A DNA stretch of 64,000 nucleotides, taken from the NCBI GenBank assembly GCA_902476355.1, contig CABSCS010000008.1, positions 1-64,000 on the forward strand, given 5' to 3'. This DNA comes from UMGS2069 sp900557585. Its GTDB lineage: Bacteria > Bacillota > Clostridia > Christensenellales > UBA1242. Below the pieces are notes generated by a model. It had not been told where the DNA came from. It worked only from the letters and a program-made list of their open reading frames with translations, and did no database searches. Shown piece by piece: positions 34,139 to 43,018 of the stretch. A program made the translations under genes and the position numbers. Each line of letters begins with the position of its first letter. Position 1 is the first letter of the stretch.

Positions 34139-34204
34139 TCTTTTTAATATTGATATGGTGTCATAGGTTAGAAATAGACAAGAGGTCAAATGCGTATATA
34201 TTTG

Positions 34205-34600
34205 TTTTGTGGTTTGGTTCGTGAGTGAGTGTGTGTTTTAAGATCACTTGCGTATTTGGTTTCGAGAATGATTGAAAGAAAGTTGTTTTTTACTTAGTAA
34301 GCCAAATAATAAACAACAAACCGAACGATTGATTTTTGTTGTGTGTGTATTGTGATATGTGTTAAATTCGCTTGTGTGTTTGGATTGAGTCATGATTGGT
34401 GGGTTGTTTTTGTTCAACAAACCAAATAATAAACAACAAACCGAATAAGTGATTTTTTTTCGTGTGTATTGTGATATGTGTTAAATTCGCTTGTGTGTTT
34501 GGATTGAGGCATGATTTATAGGTTGTTTTCGTTCAACAAACCAAAAAATAATCATCAAACTAAATAATTGATTTATGTTTAGTGTTTTGTGTTGTTGATA
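34205..34600. repeat. about three tandem copies of a 120-bp repeat upstream of polA
   Basis: Copies begin at about 34205 (degenerate), 34321 and 34441, with a partial fourth near 34560; the period is close to 120 bp. Shared blocks include TGTGATATGTGTTAAATTCG, CAACAAACCAAATAATAAAC and TTGTGTGTTTGGATTGAG. Each unit contains an imperfect inverted repeat (GGTTGTTT and CAACAAACC) able to form a hairpin. Copies two and three are the most alike. No spacer-like variable segments and no coding frame are seen. The remainder up to 34800 is AT-rich, ending in the polA promoter area. Confidence 0.8.
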
Positions 34601-34804
34601 GTTTATTGTTGATAGTATTATTGCTGAAATTGAGGACGACATTAAAATGCGTGGTGACAACAAATCATAAAATATATGCGACAACATTGCTTTACATCGT
34701 CTTAAAAAATATGGCTATTTTTATTTGCACAAATTTTTCAATAAATTTGCAATGATTTTTATGTTATGATATACTAAACAAAAGAACATAATTAAAGGTG
34801 AGAT

Positions 34805-37354
34805 ATGAAAAATAAACTTGTTATTGTCGATGGAAACAGCATTCTTTACAGGGCGTTTTTTGCGCTTCCTTCAATGATGACTGCAAATGGAAAATATACA
34901 AACGCAATATATGGCTTTGCAAACATGATTATTAAAACCATTCAGGACATTAAACCAACGCACATGGCTGTTGCTTTTGACGTTTCGAAAAGAACTTTTA
35001 GAACTGATATGTTCGAGGCTTATAAAGGAACAAGAAAACCAATGCCAGACGAACTTAGAAGTCAAATTGAACCAGTGAAAACCATGTTGTCACTTATGAA
35101 AATCAAGGTTGTGGAAAAAGAGAATTTCGAGGCAGATGACATTATTGGAACATTGAGCAAAAAGTTTGATGACACCGAAACAATCATTATTACTGGTGAC
35201 CGAGACTCTCTTCAATTGATTTCAAAAACCACAACTGTATATCTGAACAAAAAAGGTTTGTCTGATGTAAAAGTTATGGATCTTCTTGCAATGCAAGATG
35301 AATATGGAATGACACCAGATTCGTTTTTGCATCTTAAAGCCCTTCAAGGCGACAATAGCGATAACATTCCTGGTGTCCCTGGAATTGGCCCTAAAACTGC
35401 AATTGAACTTATTCAAAAATATAAAACACTTGATGGCGTATATGCTCATCTTGACGAGTTGAAGCCAGGTGTGAAAAGCAAATTGGAACAAGGGAAAGAT
35501 ATGGCAGATTTATCTTTTAATCTTTCACGAATCAGATGTGATGTTCCTCTTGATGACACGCTTGGAGATTTTGTTTTTGATTTTCCATTTTCAAAATCTG
35601 TTTACAATTTCATGGAAGAATATCGCTTTTCTTCATTGCTTAAAAGAAGTGAACTTTTCAAAGAAGATCAGGTTCAAGAAAACAAAATGAATTTTGATAT
35701 TGAAAAAATCACGACTCTTGAAAAACTGCAAAATACTATTGATATGATTGAAAAAAGCGGTACAGTTTCACTTATTTTCGATGAAAATGGAAATATTTGT
35801 TTTGCAATAAAAGAACATGAATGGCAAATTTCTTCAACAATCGACATGTTTGATGTTGAAATGGTTTATAATAATTTCTTTGAAAAATTTGCTGTTGTTT
35901 TAGAAAATCCAGCAATCAGAAAAGTGTTTTTCGACCTTAAACAAATGCTTCATTTCTTTGATAAAAAGAACATTAAAATTGTTCCAAAATTTGATGACGT
36001 TGCACTTTTATATCATTTGTGTGAAGGTGTTTCTGTTAAAGGATATGAAGATGTTTTGATTCCGCCAGACTATGACAAAAGTTGTTTGGCGTCAAGTTTG
36101 CTTTTGGCCTATGAAAACTTTTCAAGAAAAATTGATGAACTTGGCATGACCAATCTTTATGGTGGGGTTGAACTTCCACTTCTTCAAATTTTGTTTGACA
36201 TGGAGAAAACTGGTTTCAAAGTTGACCGAAGTCGAGTTGATGAACTTGGAAAAATTTATAGAAAAGAAATTTCAACCTTGGTTGAACAAATTTATGAATT
36301 GGCGGGCGAAAGATTTAATATTAACTCTTCAAAACAACTTTCTGAAATTTTGTTTGATAAACTTGGTCTTCCGCACAATAAAAAGAAATCAACCGGCGCT
36401 GATGTTTTGGAAGAGATTGCTTCTTCACATGAAATTGTCCCACTTATTTTGAGATATCGAAAAGTGAATAAATTGCTTACAACATATATTGATGGGTTGA
36501 TTCCTCATATTGATGAAAATGATTTGGTTCACACATGCTTTAAACAAACAATCACAAACACTGGAAGGCTTTCAAGTGTTGAACCAAATTTGCAAAATAT
36601 TCCAATCAGGTCGGAAGAAAGTCGAGAGGTTAGAAGCATTTATATTGCAAGAAGCAAAGATAATGTTTTGATTGATGCTGACTATTCGCAAATTGAACTT
36701 CGACTTTTGGCTCACTGCTCACAAGATGAATTTTTCCTTGATGCATTTAAAAATAATTTAGACATTCACACTCAAACTGCATGTCAAGTTTTTGGTGTTA
36801 ACCGAGAAAATGTTACACCTGAAATGAGAAGAATTGCAAAAGTTGTGAACTTTGGAATTATTTATGGTATCAGTGATTTTGGCTTGGCGAATGACCTTAA
36901 AATTTCACCAAAAGAGGCAAGGGCGTTCATTCAAAATTTCTATGAGGCTCATCCAAAAGTTAAAGATTATATGAATCAAGCAGTTGAAAAAGCGAGAGAA
37001 ACTGGAAAGGTTTCAACGCTTCTTGGAAGAACAAGACGCATGCTTGACATTAACGCTTCAAACTATATGGTTCGTTCTCGTGCTGAACGCGCTGCGCAAA
37101 ACATGCCACTTCAAGGTTCGGCTGCTGACATTATTAAACTTGCAATGATAAAAGTTTATAATGCTCTTAGTGGTGGTGGATATAAAGCAAAACTTATCAT
37201 GCAAGTTCATGATGAACTTATTGTCGACTGCCCGAAAGAAGAACAAGAAGAGGTTTCAAAAATTGTTAAAGAATCAATGGACACTGCATATGAACTTCGC
37301 GTTCCACTTGTTTGTGATATTACTGCAAGTTACCGTTGGTCAGACGGACATTAG
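34805..37354 (+). CDS. polA: DNA polymerase I
   Basis: An 849-residue repair and Okazaki-fragment polymerase. The N-terminal 5'-3' exonuclease (1-290) starts VIVDGNSILYRAFFALP and includes ALQGDNSDNIPGVPGIGPKT. The central domain (about 300-450) resembles the proofreading fold but lacks the acidic metal ligands (TVSLIFDENGN in place of the DXE motif), so proofreading is probably lost, as in Bacillus. The polymerase domain has GRLSSVEPNLQNIPIR, ADYSQIELRLLAH and MQVHDELIVDCP. ATG 34805 follows AAAGGTGAG. Confidence 0.97.
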   Translation: MKNKLVIVDGNSILYRAFFALPSMMTANGKYTNAIYGFANMIIKTIQDIKPTHMAVAFDVSKRTFRTDMFEAYKGTRKPMPDELRSQIEPVKTMLSLMKIKVVEKENFEADDIIGTLSKKFDDTETIIITGDRDSLQLISKTTTVYLNKKGLSDVKVMDLLAMQDEYGMTPDSFLHLKALQGDNSDNIPGVPGIGPKTAIELIQKYKTLDGVYAHLDELKPGVKSKLEQGKDMADLSFNLSRIRCDVPLDDTLGDFVFDFPFSKSVYNFMEEYRFSSLLKRSELFKEDQVQENKMNFDIEKITTLEKLQNTIDMIEKSGTVSLIFDENGNICFAIKEHEWQISSTIDMFDVEMVYNNFFEKFAVVLENPAIRKVFFDLKQMLHFFDKKNIKIVPKFDDVALLYHLCEGVSVKGYEDVLIPPDYDKSCLASSLLLAYENFSRKIDELGMTNLYGGVELPLLQILFDMEKTGFKVDRSRVDELGKIYRKEISTLVEQIYELAGERFNINSSKQLSEILFDKLGLPHNKKKSTGADVLEEIASSHEIVPLILRYRKVNKLLTTYIDGLIPHIDENDLVHTCFKQTITNTGRLSSVEPNLQNIPIRSEESREVRSIYIARSKDNVLIDADYSQIELRLLAHCSQDEFFLDAFKNNLDIHTQTACQVFGVNRENVTPEMRRIAKVVNFGIIYGISDFGLANDLKISPKEARAFIQNFYEAHPKVKDYMNQAVEKARETGKVSTLLGRTRRMLDINASNYMVRSRAERAAQNMPLQGSAADIIKLAMIKVYNALSGGGYKAKLIMQVHDELIVDCPKEEQEEVSKIVKESMDTAYELRVPLVCDITASYRWSDGH

Positions 37355-37365
37355 AATAAAAAAAT

Positions 37366-37393
37366 AACAGGGCATTGTTGCTCTGTTTTTTTT
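37366..37393 (+). terminator. intrinsic terminator of polA
   Basis: AACAGGGCA pairs with TGCTCTGTT (one mismatch) over TTGT, followed by eight T residues. Confidence 0.8.
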
Positions 37394-37858
37394 ATGCACA
37401 TTAGTAGTTTATTACAAAACATGCCAGTTTTAAAAGCAGGATTATATTGGAGTAAAGGTATCTGCGACTATCTATAAATTGAAGGATACAGGTTTGTTGA
37501 ATAACGTTCTTTAATTGTTGTAAAAAACATATTTTAATTGTATTAAAAATTTTATTTTCTTTTTGTTGTTGTGCAATTAAATGGTTGTATGCCATTGAGT
37601 TTTTTTTATATAAATATCAAACTAATATATATTTATAAAATAAAAAACGCAAAATAGGTGAAAAAGCATGAAAAAACGGCGTTAAAACGCCGTTTTGTGT
37701 AATAATTATGTATTTTAATGTTATAGGGTTTGCATTGTTCGTTATTGAAAACAACAAAGACATTTGATTATGCAACCATTATTTTTCAGTGATAAAATGT
37801 TTGCTTTAATTTAGTTTTTTGCATGCTGAAATTGTTTTTGATTTTGTAATTATTTGTT
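37394..37858. other. AT-rich gap between polA and the GNAT gene
   Basis: The only clear signal is AAAACGGCGTT pairing with AACGCCGTTTT at 37673-37696, a near-perfect palindrome. Its A and T flanks let it terminate either strand, and it is the best candidate terminator for the convergent gene ending at 37859. No reading frame is convincing. Confidence 0.6.
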
Positions 37859-38908
37859 TTATTCGTCTTCACCTGGTTGCGATTCTGTTTCTGTAACCTG
37901 ATTGAAAGCAGAGATGCATGTATTATAAAAATCGTTAAATTCTTTAAGTTTTGAATTGGATTTTTTTGGATCGTTTTTAACTGCTTTTGCAACTTTTTCA
38001 AGGCTTGAATATTTTGTGTCATAGTAATTTTTTGCATTTATAAGCCTTTCAATTCGGTCGGTGTAAAGTGCATTGTTTGCATTGATTGCCATTGCAACTT
38101 TATGGAAATTGTCAAGGTCGTTTATTGTTGGGTTGAAAACAAAAGGAGAGAAGTTTTCGCAATGGACACTGTTGAAACTGTCTCTGAAAAAGTTTTTTGG
38201 TACACCAACAGATGCTTGGTCAACTGCGCTTAAAAATTCAAGTGAAACTGAAAAATCTTTTTTTGACCTTTTGAAGGAAAGGGGACGTTCAAGACCATAG
38301 GCAACTGTCATTTCTTGTAAATTTTCTTTTTTCATTATAACTGCATGTTTTGTTCCTTGACCAAGTTTTGCATAGCCCATTGAAGTGTATAGATATAAGT
38401 TGCTGTCATAAAAGTTTTTGAGAACATAGTCTTCGGCTTCGCTTTTTGACATTTTTCTTCGGATTTCAGAAATAGTTTTTGGTGGAACGCTTAAATCAAC
38501 ATAGTTTCGCATTGAGTCGAGCATTATGCTTTTTCTTCCGATTGATTTGATGTGGTTTTCGAATGTTTGAAGAAGAATTGTTCCAAGCCCCTTGTTCATG
38601 AATGCTTGGTGAATTCCAATAAGGTCAATTTCGGTTTCATGGCGACCATATTCGGTGTCGAAAGAAAGTTTTCCAACATGAAAGGGAATGATTTCTTTTG
38701 TTTTTGTGTTCATTCCAATGGTGTATGCATCAATATAATCACGATTGATATATAAGGCATAGATGTGACCTTGTCTGTCGCGAGACATTTCGCTTGGCTT
38801 TTCAAGCATGAATGCTTTTTGAAAATATTGGCTGATGAGAAGGTTTTGCGTTATGATTGCAAGACGTTCTTTTTCGGTGTGTGGTGTTGGAATGATGATT
38901 GATGACAT
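37859..38908 (-). CDS. GNAT-type acetyltransferase with unknown C-terminal region
   Basis: A 349-residue protein. Residues 1-190 resemble a GNAT N-acetyltransferase: a strand-rich region then IGIHQAFMNKGLGTILLQTF, which fits the acetyl-CoA pyrophosphate loop (Q/R-x-x-G-x-G/A). YLYTSMGYAKLG is the late GNAT motif. Residues 200-349 are helical and charged, of no recognised family, ending acidic (TESQPGEDE). Substrate unknown. The start at 38908 has GGAG nine bases upstream on its strand. It is an isolated gene divergent from the lytic transglycosylase. Confidence 0.65.
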   Translation of the reverse strand: MSSIIIPTPHTEKERLAIITQNLLISQYFQKAFMLEKPSEMSRDRQGHIYALYINRDYIDAYTIGMNTKTKEIIPFHVGKLSFDTEYGRHETEIDLIGIHQAFMNKGLGTILLQTFENHIKSIGRKSIMLDSMRNYVDLSVPPKTISEIRRKMSKSEAEDYVLKNFYDSNLYLYTSMGYAKLGQGTKHAVIMKKENLQEMTVAYGLERPLSFKRSKKDFSVSLEFLSAVDQASVGVPKNFFRDSFNSVHCENFSPFVFNPTINDLDNFHKVAMAINANNALYTDRIERLINAKNYYDTKYSSLEKVAKAVKNDPKKSNSKLKEFNDFYNTCISAFNQVTETESQPGEDE

Positions 38909-38996
38909 TTTTATTTCTCCTGCTGATATTATATCACAAAAAAAATATATTTCAAGTTATCGCTTAAAAACAACTTTTTTTGCATAAAATATAGAT

Positions 38997-39533
38997 ATGA
39001 AAAGGTCTTTAAAAATAAATTATTTAGCGATTGTTTCTGCGATTGTTTTTGTTTTGTTTTTAGGAGTTTGTTCTTTTAATTTAATGTTTCCGCTTCGATA
39101 TAAATCATATATAAAAGAATACTCAAAAGCGGAAAATTTGAATGCAACAATGGTGGCTTCTTTAATCAAAACTGAAAGCAATTTTAACAAGAAAGCAGTG
39201 TCGAAAAAAGGTGCGATTGGACTTATGCAAATTCTGCCTGCAACAGGCAAATGGATCTGTGAAACTTATTTTGATTTTGAGTTTGATGAAAGCATGCTTT
39301 ATGAGCCTGAAACAAACATTAAAATTGGCGCAAAATATTTGTCATATTTGTTCACAAAATTTGATGATGAGGTTACAGTTCTTGCTTGCTATAATGCAGG
39401 AGAAGGTGTTGTGAAAAACTGGATTGGTGAAAATAAAATGCTCAAAAAAACGCAAATTCAGTTTGAAGAAACGCAAAAATATGTTCAAAAAGTGCAAAAC
39501 TGCAAGAAAATTTATAAAATTAGATTTTTGTAA
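38997..39533 (+). CDS. membrane-anchored lytic transglycosylase (SLT domain)
   Basis: A 178-residue cell-wall enzyme. An uncleaved or signal-anchor hydrophobic segment (about 9-32) is followed by a Slt-type transglycosylase domain: catalytic Glu60 in LIKTESNFN, then KKGAIGLMQILPATG and LACYNAGEG. It would cleave peptidoglycan at the outer face of the membrane, forming 1,6-anhydro-muramic ends. It is close in size to the YjbJ/SLT proteins of Bacillota. It looks leaderless: a TAAAAT box (38985-38990) ends six bases before the ATG and no ribosome site is present. Confidence 0.88.
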   Translation: MKRSLKINYLAIVSAIVFVLFLGVCSFNLMFPLRYKSYIKEYSKAENLNATMVASLIKTESNFNKKAVSKKGAIGLMQILPATGKWICETYFDFEFDESMLYEPETNIKIGAKYLSYLFTKFDDEVTVLACYNAGEGVVKNWIGENKMLKKTQIQFEETQKYVQKVQNCKKIYKIRFL

Positions 39534-40084
39534 AAATTGATTGTTTGCTAGAAATGTTGTTGTAGTTGTGGAAATTTATAATCAAATTTTTTATTTGAAT
39601 TTGATTGTAAAAACGCACAATTTTTAACAAGATTTTCTTGTTCGAACAATAGACTCAAAACAATATTTTTTTGCTTCTAATCTTGTTGTTTTTTATAGTG
39701 TTTAGTAGTGTTTTGTTTGCTTTTATTTTGATAATGATTTGAACTGCTTTTTAATAAGATTTTTAACAATTATTTTATTTGGCTTTTAGCAATTGTTTTA
39801 CACATTTTTTGTTGCAAGTATCTTATTAGTTGCAGGATATTTTCCCTCGACTTTTGGTTTTAATTGTAACTGAGATTGTTGCAATTTGATTTGAAATCTT
39901 TGTTGTGATTTTTTGCTATTTACTTTACACTATTTTAAAACTTTGTTTTGATTTTTCGTTGTTGAGTTTGTGTTAATTTTTTATTTTTGATGTTTATTTT
40001 GTGACTTGTAAAATTTATAAAAAACAGTGTTATTTTGCTTGCTTGAATATTGAAAATTTTGTATAATAATTTTGAGGAAAGAAT
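39534..40084. other. 550-bp T-rich gap with no recognisable gene
   Basis: The plus strand is strongly T-rich and no frame, RNA fold or repeat stands out. An inverted pair AAATCTTGTT/AACAAGATTT is visible at about 39620-39680 (ACAAGATTTTCTTG and TCTTGTTG copies). A TATAAT element at about 40062 with GAGGAAAG starts the next gene. Confidence 0.4.
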
Positions 40085-40435
40085 ATGAAAGACATTTATC
40101 AAATTGAAGTTAATGAAGAAACTTTTCAAAGAATGGAAGACGGCAAATGCAACTTTGTTGTTGTTCTTGATGACAAAGACCACAAGGCATATAAAGAAGG
40201 AAACATTCTTACAATTTATGCGGGTGAAAAGAGCATGAAGGTTTCCATTCGTGAAATGTTGTTTTTTGAAACTGTGAAAGAACTTGTTGACATGATTGGA
40301 AAGGAAAGAACCGGTTTTACAAAAAGCCTTACAACTGACCGTATTGAAGACGAAATCGCAAAGACATTAAAGCCAGAATCCATAGATAAATTCGGGCTTA
40401 TGGCTGTTGGATTTGACAAGATAGAAAACTCGTGA
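40085..40435 (+). CDS. small ASCH/PUA-like domain protein
   Basis: A 116-residue protein with a beta-rich layout. An N-terminal segment (EETFQRMEDGKCNFVVVLDD), then KEGNILTIYAGEKSMKVSIR and a helical FFETVKELVDMIGKE, resemble ASCH-type PUA-like RNA-binding domains. The assignment is by pattern only. ATG 40085 follows GAGGAAAG with TATAAT upstream. The stop codon lies in the loop of the terminator hairpin (AAAACTC/GAGTTTT), so transcript end and stop are compressed together. Confidence 0.5.
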   Translation: MKDIYQIEVNEETFQRMEDGKCNFVVVLDDKDHKAYKEGNILTIYAGEKSMKVSIREMLFFETVKELVDMIGKERTGFTKSLTTDRIEDEIAKTLKPESIDKFGLMAVGFDKIENS

Positions 40436-40447
40436 TGAGTTTTTTAT
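40424..40447 (+). terminator. terminator overlapping the stop of the ASCH-like gene
   Basis: AAAACTC pairs with GAGTTTT around GTGAT, followed by TTTATTTTT; the TGA stop is within the loop. Confidence 0.6.
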
Positions 40448-40582
40448 TTTTGTAGATTTTTTGTTATTGTAATTGTATTTATACAAAATAGAGAAAATAA
40501 ATTTAAAATTTATCCTATTTTCGTTTGACTTGATTTTCAAAAAACTTTAAACTATTGATAGTAAAAAATAAGGAGCAATCTT

Positions 40583-43018
40583 ATGAGTAATTCAAACTTG
40601 AAAAAACTGAATAGATTTTTCGCTGTTTTAGTTTTTGTTATGGCAAGTTTTGTTTTGTCGCTTGGATTTGGCGTTTCTTCTTTTTCAAACTTTGCAAAGG
40701 CTGAAAACGACAACTATTATGTGATAAACTTGACTGTTACAAACGGAACGGCAAACCTTTCATATGAGGGAAACACATATGATGGTCTTAACAACATATT
40801 GGTTAAAGAGTCAAATGAGAAATATTTGATTTTGAAAAGCGTTGTTGATGATACAGAAAACACTTGCAGTGTGAAGGTTACAGTTTTGCCAAATGAAAAT
40901 TTTGTTTTAAATCAAATTACAGTTGACGGAACTGCACTTGCTGAATCTGCAAACCAAACATTTACAATTGCACCAGCAACTGCTGAAACAAATGTTGTTG
41001 TTGATTTCGTTGCAAAAACCTTCACTGTTAAAGTTGCAACCGAATATTCCGCTGATGGCGTGACAAAACTTTCAGATAACACACTTTTGACAAATAATAT
41101 GGGCGTGAATCTTGACGCTATTTCTGTTTCTGCACACGAAACTTTGTTTGATGAAACAAACAATGTTGTTGCACCTGACAGAGAAAGTGATCATCTTGAA
41201 TTTGTTGGCTATTTCATTAGTGATGGAATGAACGAAGTGAATGTTTCAGACGGAAGAAGCATTGCTTCTTTGGAATTTAATGACGAGTTCATTGCAAAAT
41301 ATGTTAAAGAGGGAACCCTTGAAATTGTTGCAAGATATGCATATAAGAAAATGGTTTCTGTTTCTGTTGACAATTCTTGCTTGGCTTTTGGCGCATTTGA
41401 TGTTGTTGCAAAAAATAGCGCTGGTGATGTTATGAACTTTGTTTCGGGCGAATATTATTCTGCTGGAACAAAAATCTTTGTTGTTCCAACCGCTGAAAAA
41501 TATTATGAGTTCTCTCATTATGAATATGATGGTGAATCTTTGTATGATTCTAATTTTTCTGTGACTGTTGCATATAAAGATGTTTCTGTTGTGATTTTCT
41601 TTGAACCAGTTTCATATGAAATTCGCTTTAACATTGTGAACTCTGTTTTCGAACGTCTTGGAAACGAGCCTATAACCCTTGAAATTACTCATATTGGAGC
41701 ATATTATAACACCCCTGTTGCTGATCATGTTATTATTGGCGACAAAATTGATTTGATCAAATTTAAAAACATTTTCAGTTATCAAAATTATAAATTCTTG
41801 TCTTGGCAACTTCGCTCTAAAACTGGCGACATTAAAAATGTGAGCGATGCTAACAATGCAGACATTGTTAAAAACCTTGACATTACTTCGGATTTTGTTG
41901 ACAAATATGTTGTCGATGGCAAAATCGACTTTTATGGTGTGTTCATTCAAAACTGCCAATTGTCGATTGTAATGCAAAAAGCATATGCAACTGAAAACAC
42001 TTTCCAAGTTTATGAAGACGGCGTTTTGGTTGAAGACCTTTCAAAATCTTTTGACTATGGCACAATTTTGACTGTGACTGTTCCAAATATTGACTATATG
42101 ACATTTGTTGGCTTTGATGGACTTATTGTTGATGACCTATATACACCTGGTCAAACAACTGCATATATCGCTATGAAAGGAAACCGCAGTCTTGCTGTTA
42201 TATATGATTATATTAAAACAGACATCAAAATTGCAGGCGAAAGTGTTGTTAAAAACGGAAGATTGAGTTTGAGTTCAAACAACTTTAAAATTGGTGACAC
42301 ATTCATTATCAATGCAAACCTTTCAGATGGATATAAAATTAAAAGTTTCACAGTGAATGGCAAATCAGCAGAACAATTTGTTCGCGAACTTAACGCTGGC
42401 GAAGAAAAACCTGTTGCAATTTATGGTGAAAACGGAATTATTACAATTCATGTAAACAAAAATGTTTACGACTTCTTTGTAAACAACGATACCCTTAATG
42501 TTAAAGTTGATTCACAAATCAACGGGGCATATATTGCTTTGTTTGTGATTTATTTGCTCTTGGCTCTTGGATTTGGTGCTGTTATCGTTGTTCTTTCAAT
42601 CATGACAAACAACAATTCAGAAGAAATTAAAAAACTTAAAAAGAAACAACAAGATGCAGTGCTCAAAAAAGAAGAAGAGCAAAGAAAAGAAGAGGAAAGA
42701 CAAAAAGCCCTTCTTGAAAAACAAAAAGAAGAAATTGTTGCTGAAAAGGCGCTTGAAGAAAAACCAAAGAAAGAACCTGCAAAAAAGGTTTCAACCAAGA
42801 AGGTTGATGAAACAGAAAAACCTAAGGCAACTGCAAAAAAGACAACAACAAAAAGTGCTGGCAAAACTGCAACAAAAACAGCAGAAAAGCCAAAAACTGC
42901 CAAAACTGCTTCAAAGCCTGCAACTAAAAAGGCAACAGCAGAGAAAGCAGATAAACCTGCGCCAAAGAAAAGAACAACAAAACCAAAAGAAACAAATAAA
43001 GAAGGAGGAGAAGCATAA
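40583..43018 (+). CDS. large surface protein with a histone H1-like cytoplasmic tail
   Basis: This 811-residue protein has a signal peptide (1-40, ending SNFAKA) and an extracellular region of about 600 residues of repeated beta-type modules. One membrane helix lies at about 648-671 (IALFVIYLLLALGFGAV). A charged coiled coil of Glu/Lys/Gln follows at about 676-735. The last 75 residues are almost only Lys, Ala, Thr, Pro, with KKTTTKSAGK- and KPATKKATA-like units, resembling the tails of histone H1 and bacterial H1-like proteins. Several extracellular modules share a pattern such as FIAKYVKEGTLEIVARY. With the signal peptide outside, this basic tail must be cytosolic and could bind DNA or RNA. 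AAGGAG precedes ATG 40583. The next gene starts at the last base of its stop codon. Confidence 0.75.
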   Translation: MSNSNLKKLNRFFAVLVFVMASFVLSLGFGVSSFSNFAKAENDNYYVINLTVTNGTANLSYEGNTYDGLNNILVKESNEKYLILKSVVDDTENTCSVKVTVLPNENFVLNQITVDGTALAESANQTFTIAPATAETNVVVDFVAKTFTVKVATEYSADGVTKLSDNTLLTNNMGVNLDAISVSAHETLFDETNNVVAPDRESDHLEFVGYFISDGMNEVNVSDGRSIASLEFNDEFIAKYVKEGTLEIVARYAYKKMVSVSVDNSCLAFGAFDVVAKNSAGDVMNFVSGEYYSAGTKIFVVPTAEKYYEFSHYEYDGESLYDSNFSVTVAYKDVSVVIFFEPVSYEIRFNIVNSVFERLGNEPITLEITHIGAYYNTPVADHVIIGDKIDLIKFKNIFSYQNYKFLSWQLRSKTGDIKNVSDANNADIVKNLDITSDFVDKYVVDGKIDFYGVFIQNCQLSIVMQKAYATENTFQVYEDGVLVEDLSKSFDYGTILTVTVPNIDYMTFVGFDGLIVDDLYTPGQTTAYIAMKGNRSLAVIYDYIKTDIKIAGESVVKNGRLSLSSNNFKIGDTFIINANLSDGYKIKSFTVNGKSAEQFVRELNAGEEKPVAIYGENGIITIHVNKNVYDFFVNNDTLNVKVDSQINGAYIALFVIYLLLALGFGAVIVVLSIMTNNNSEEIKKLKKKQQDAVLKKEEEQRKEEERQKALLEKQKEEIVAEKALEEKPKKEPAKKVSTKKVDETEKPKATAKKTTTKSAGKTATKTAEKPKTAKTASKPATKKATAEKADKPAPKKRTTKPKETNKEGGEA

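Noticed and set aside
34205..34600. CRISPR array
   Set aside because: The repeat unit is about 120 bp and contiguous, with no short repeats separated by unique spacers and no cas genes in the window.
34805..37354. Proofreading-competent DNA polymerase I
   Set aside because: The acidic metal ligands of the 3'-5' exonuclease motif are not present in the central domain.
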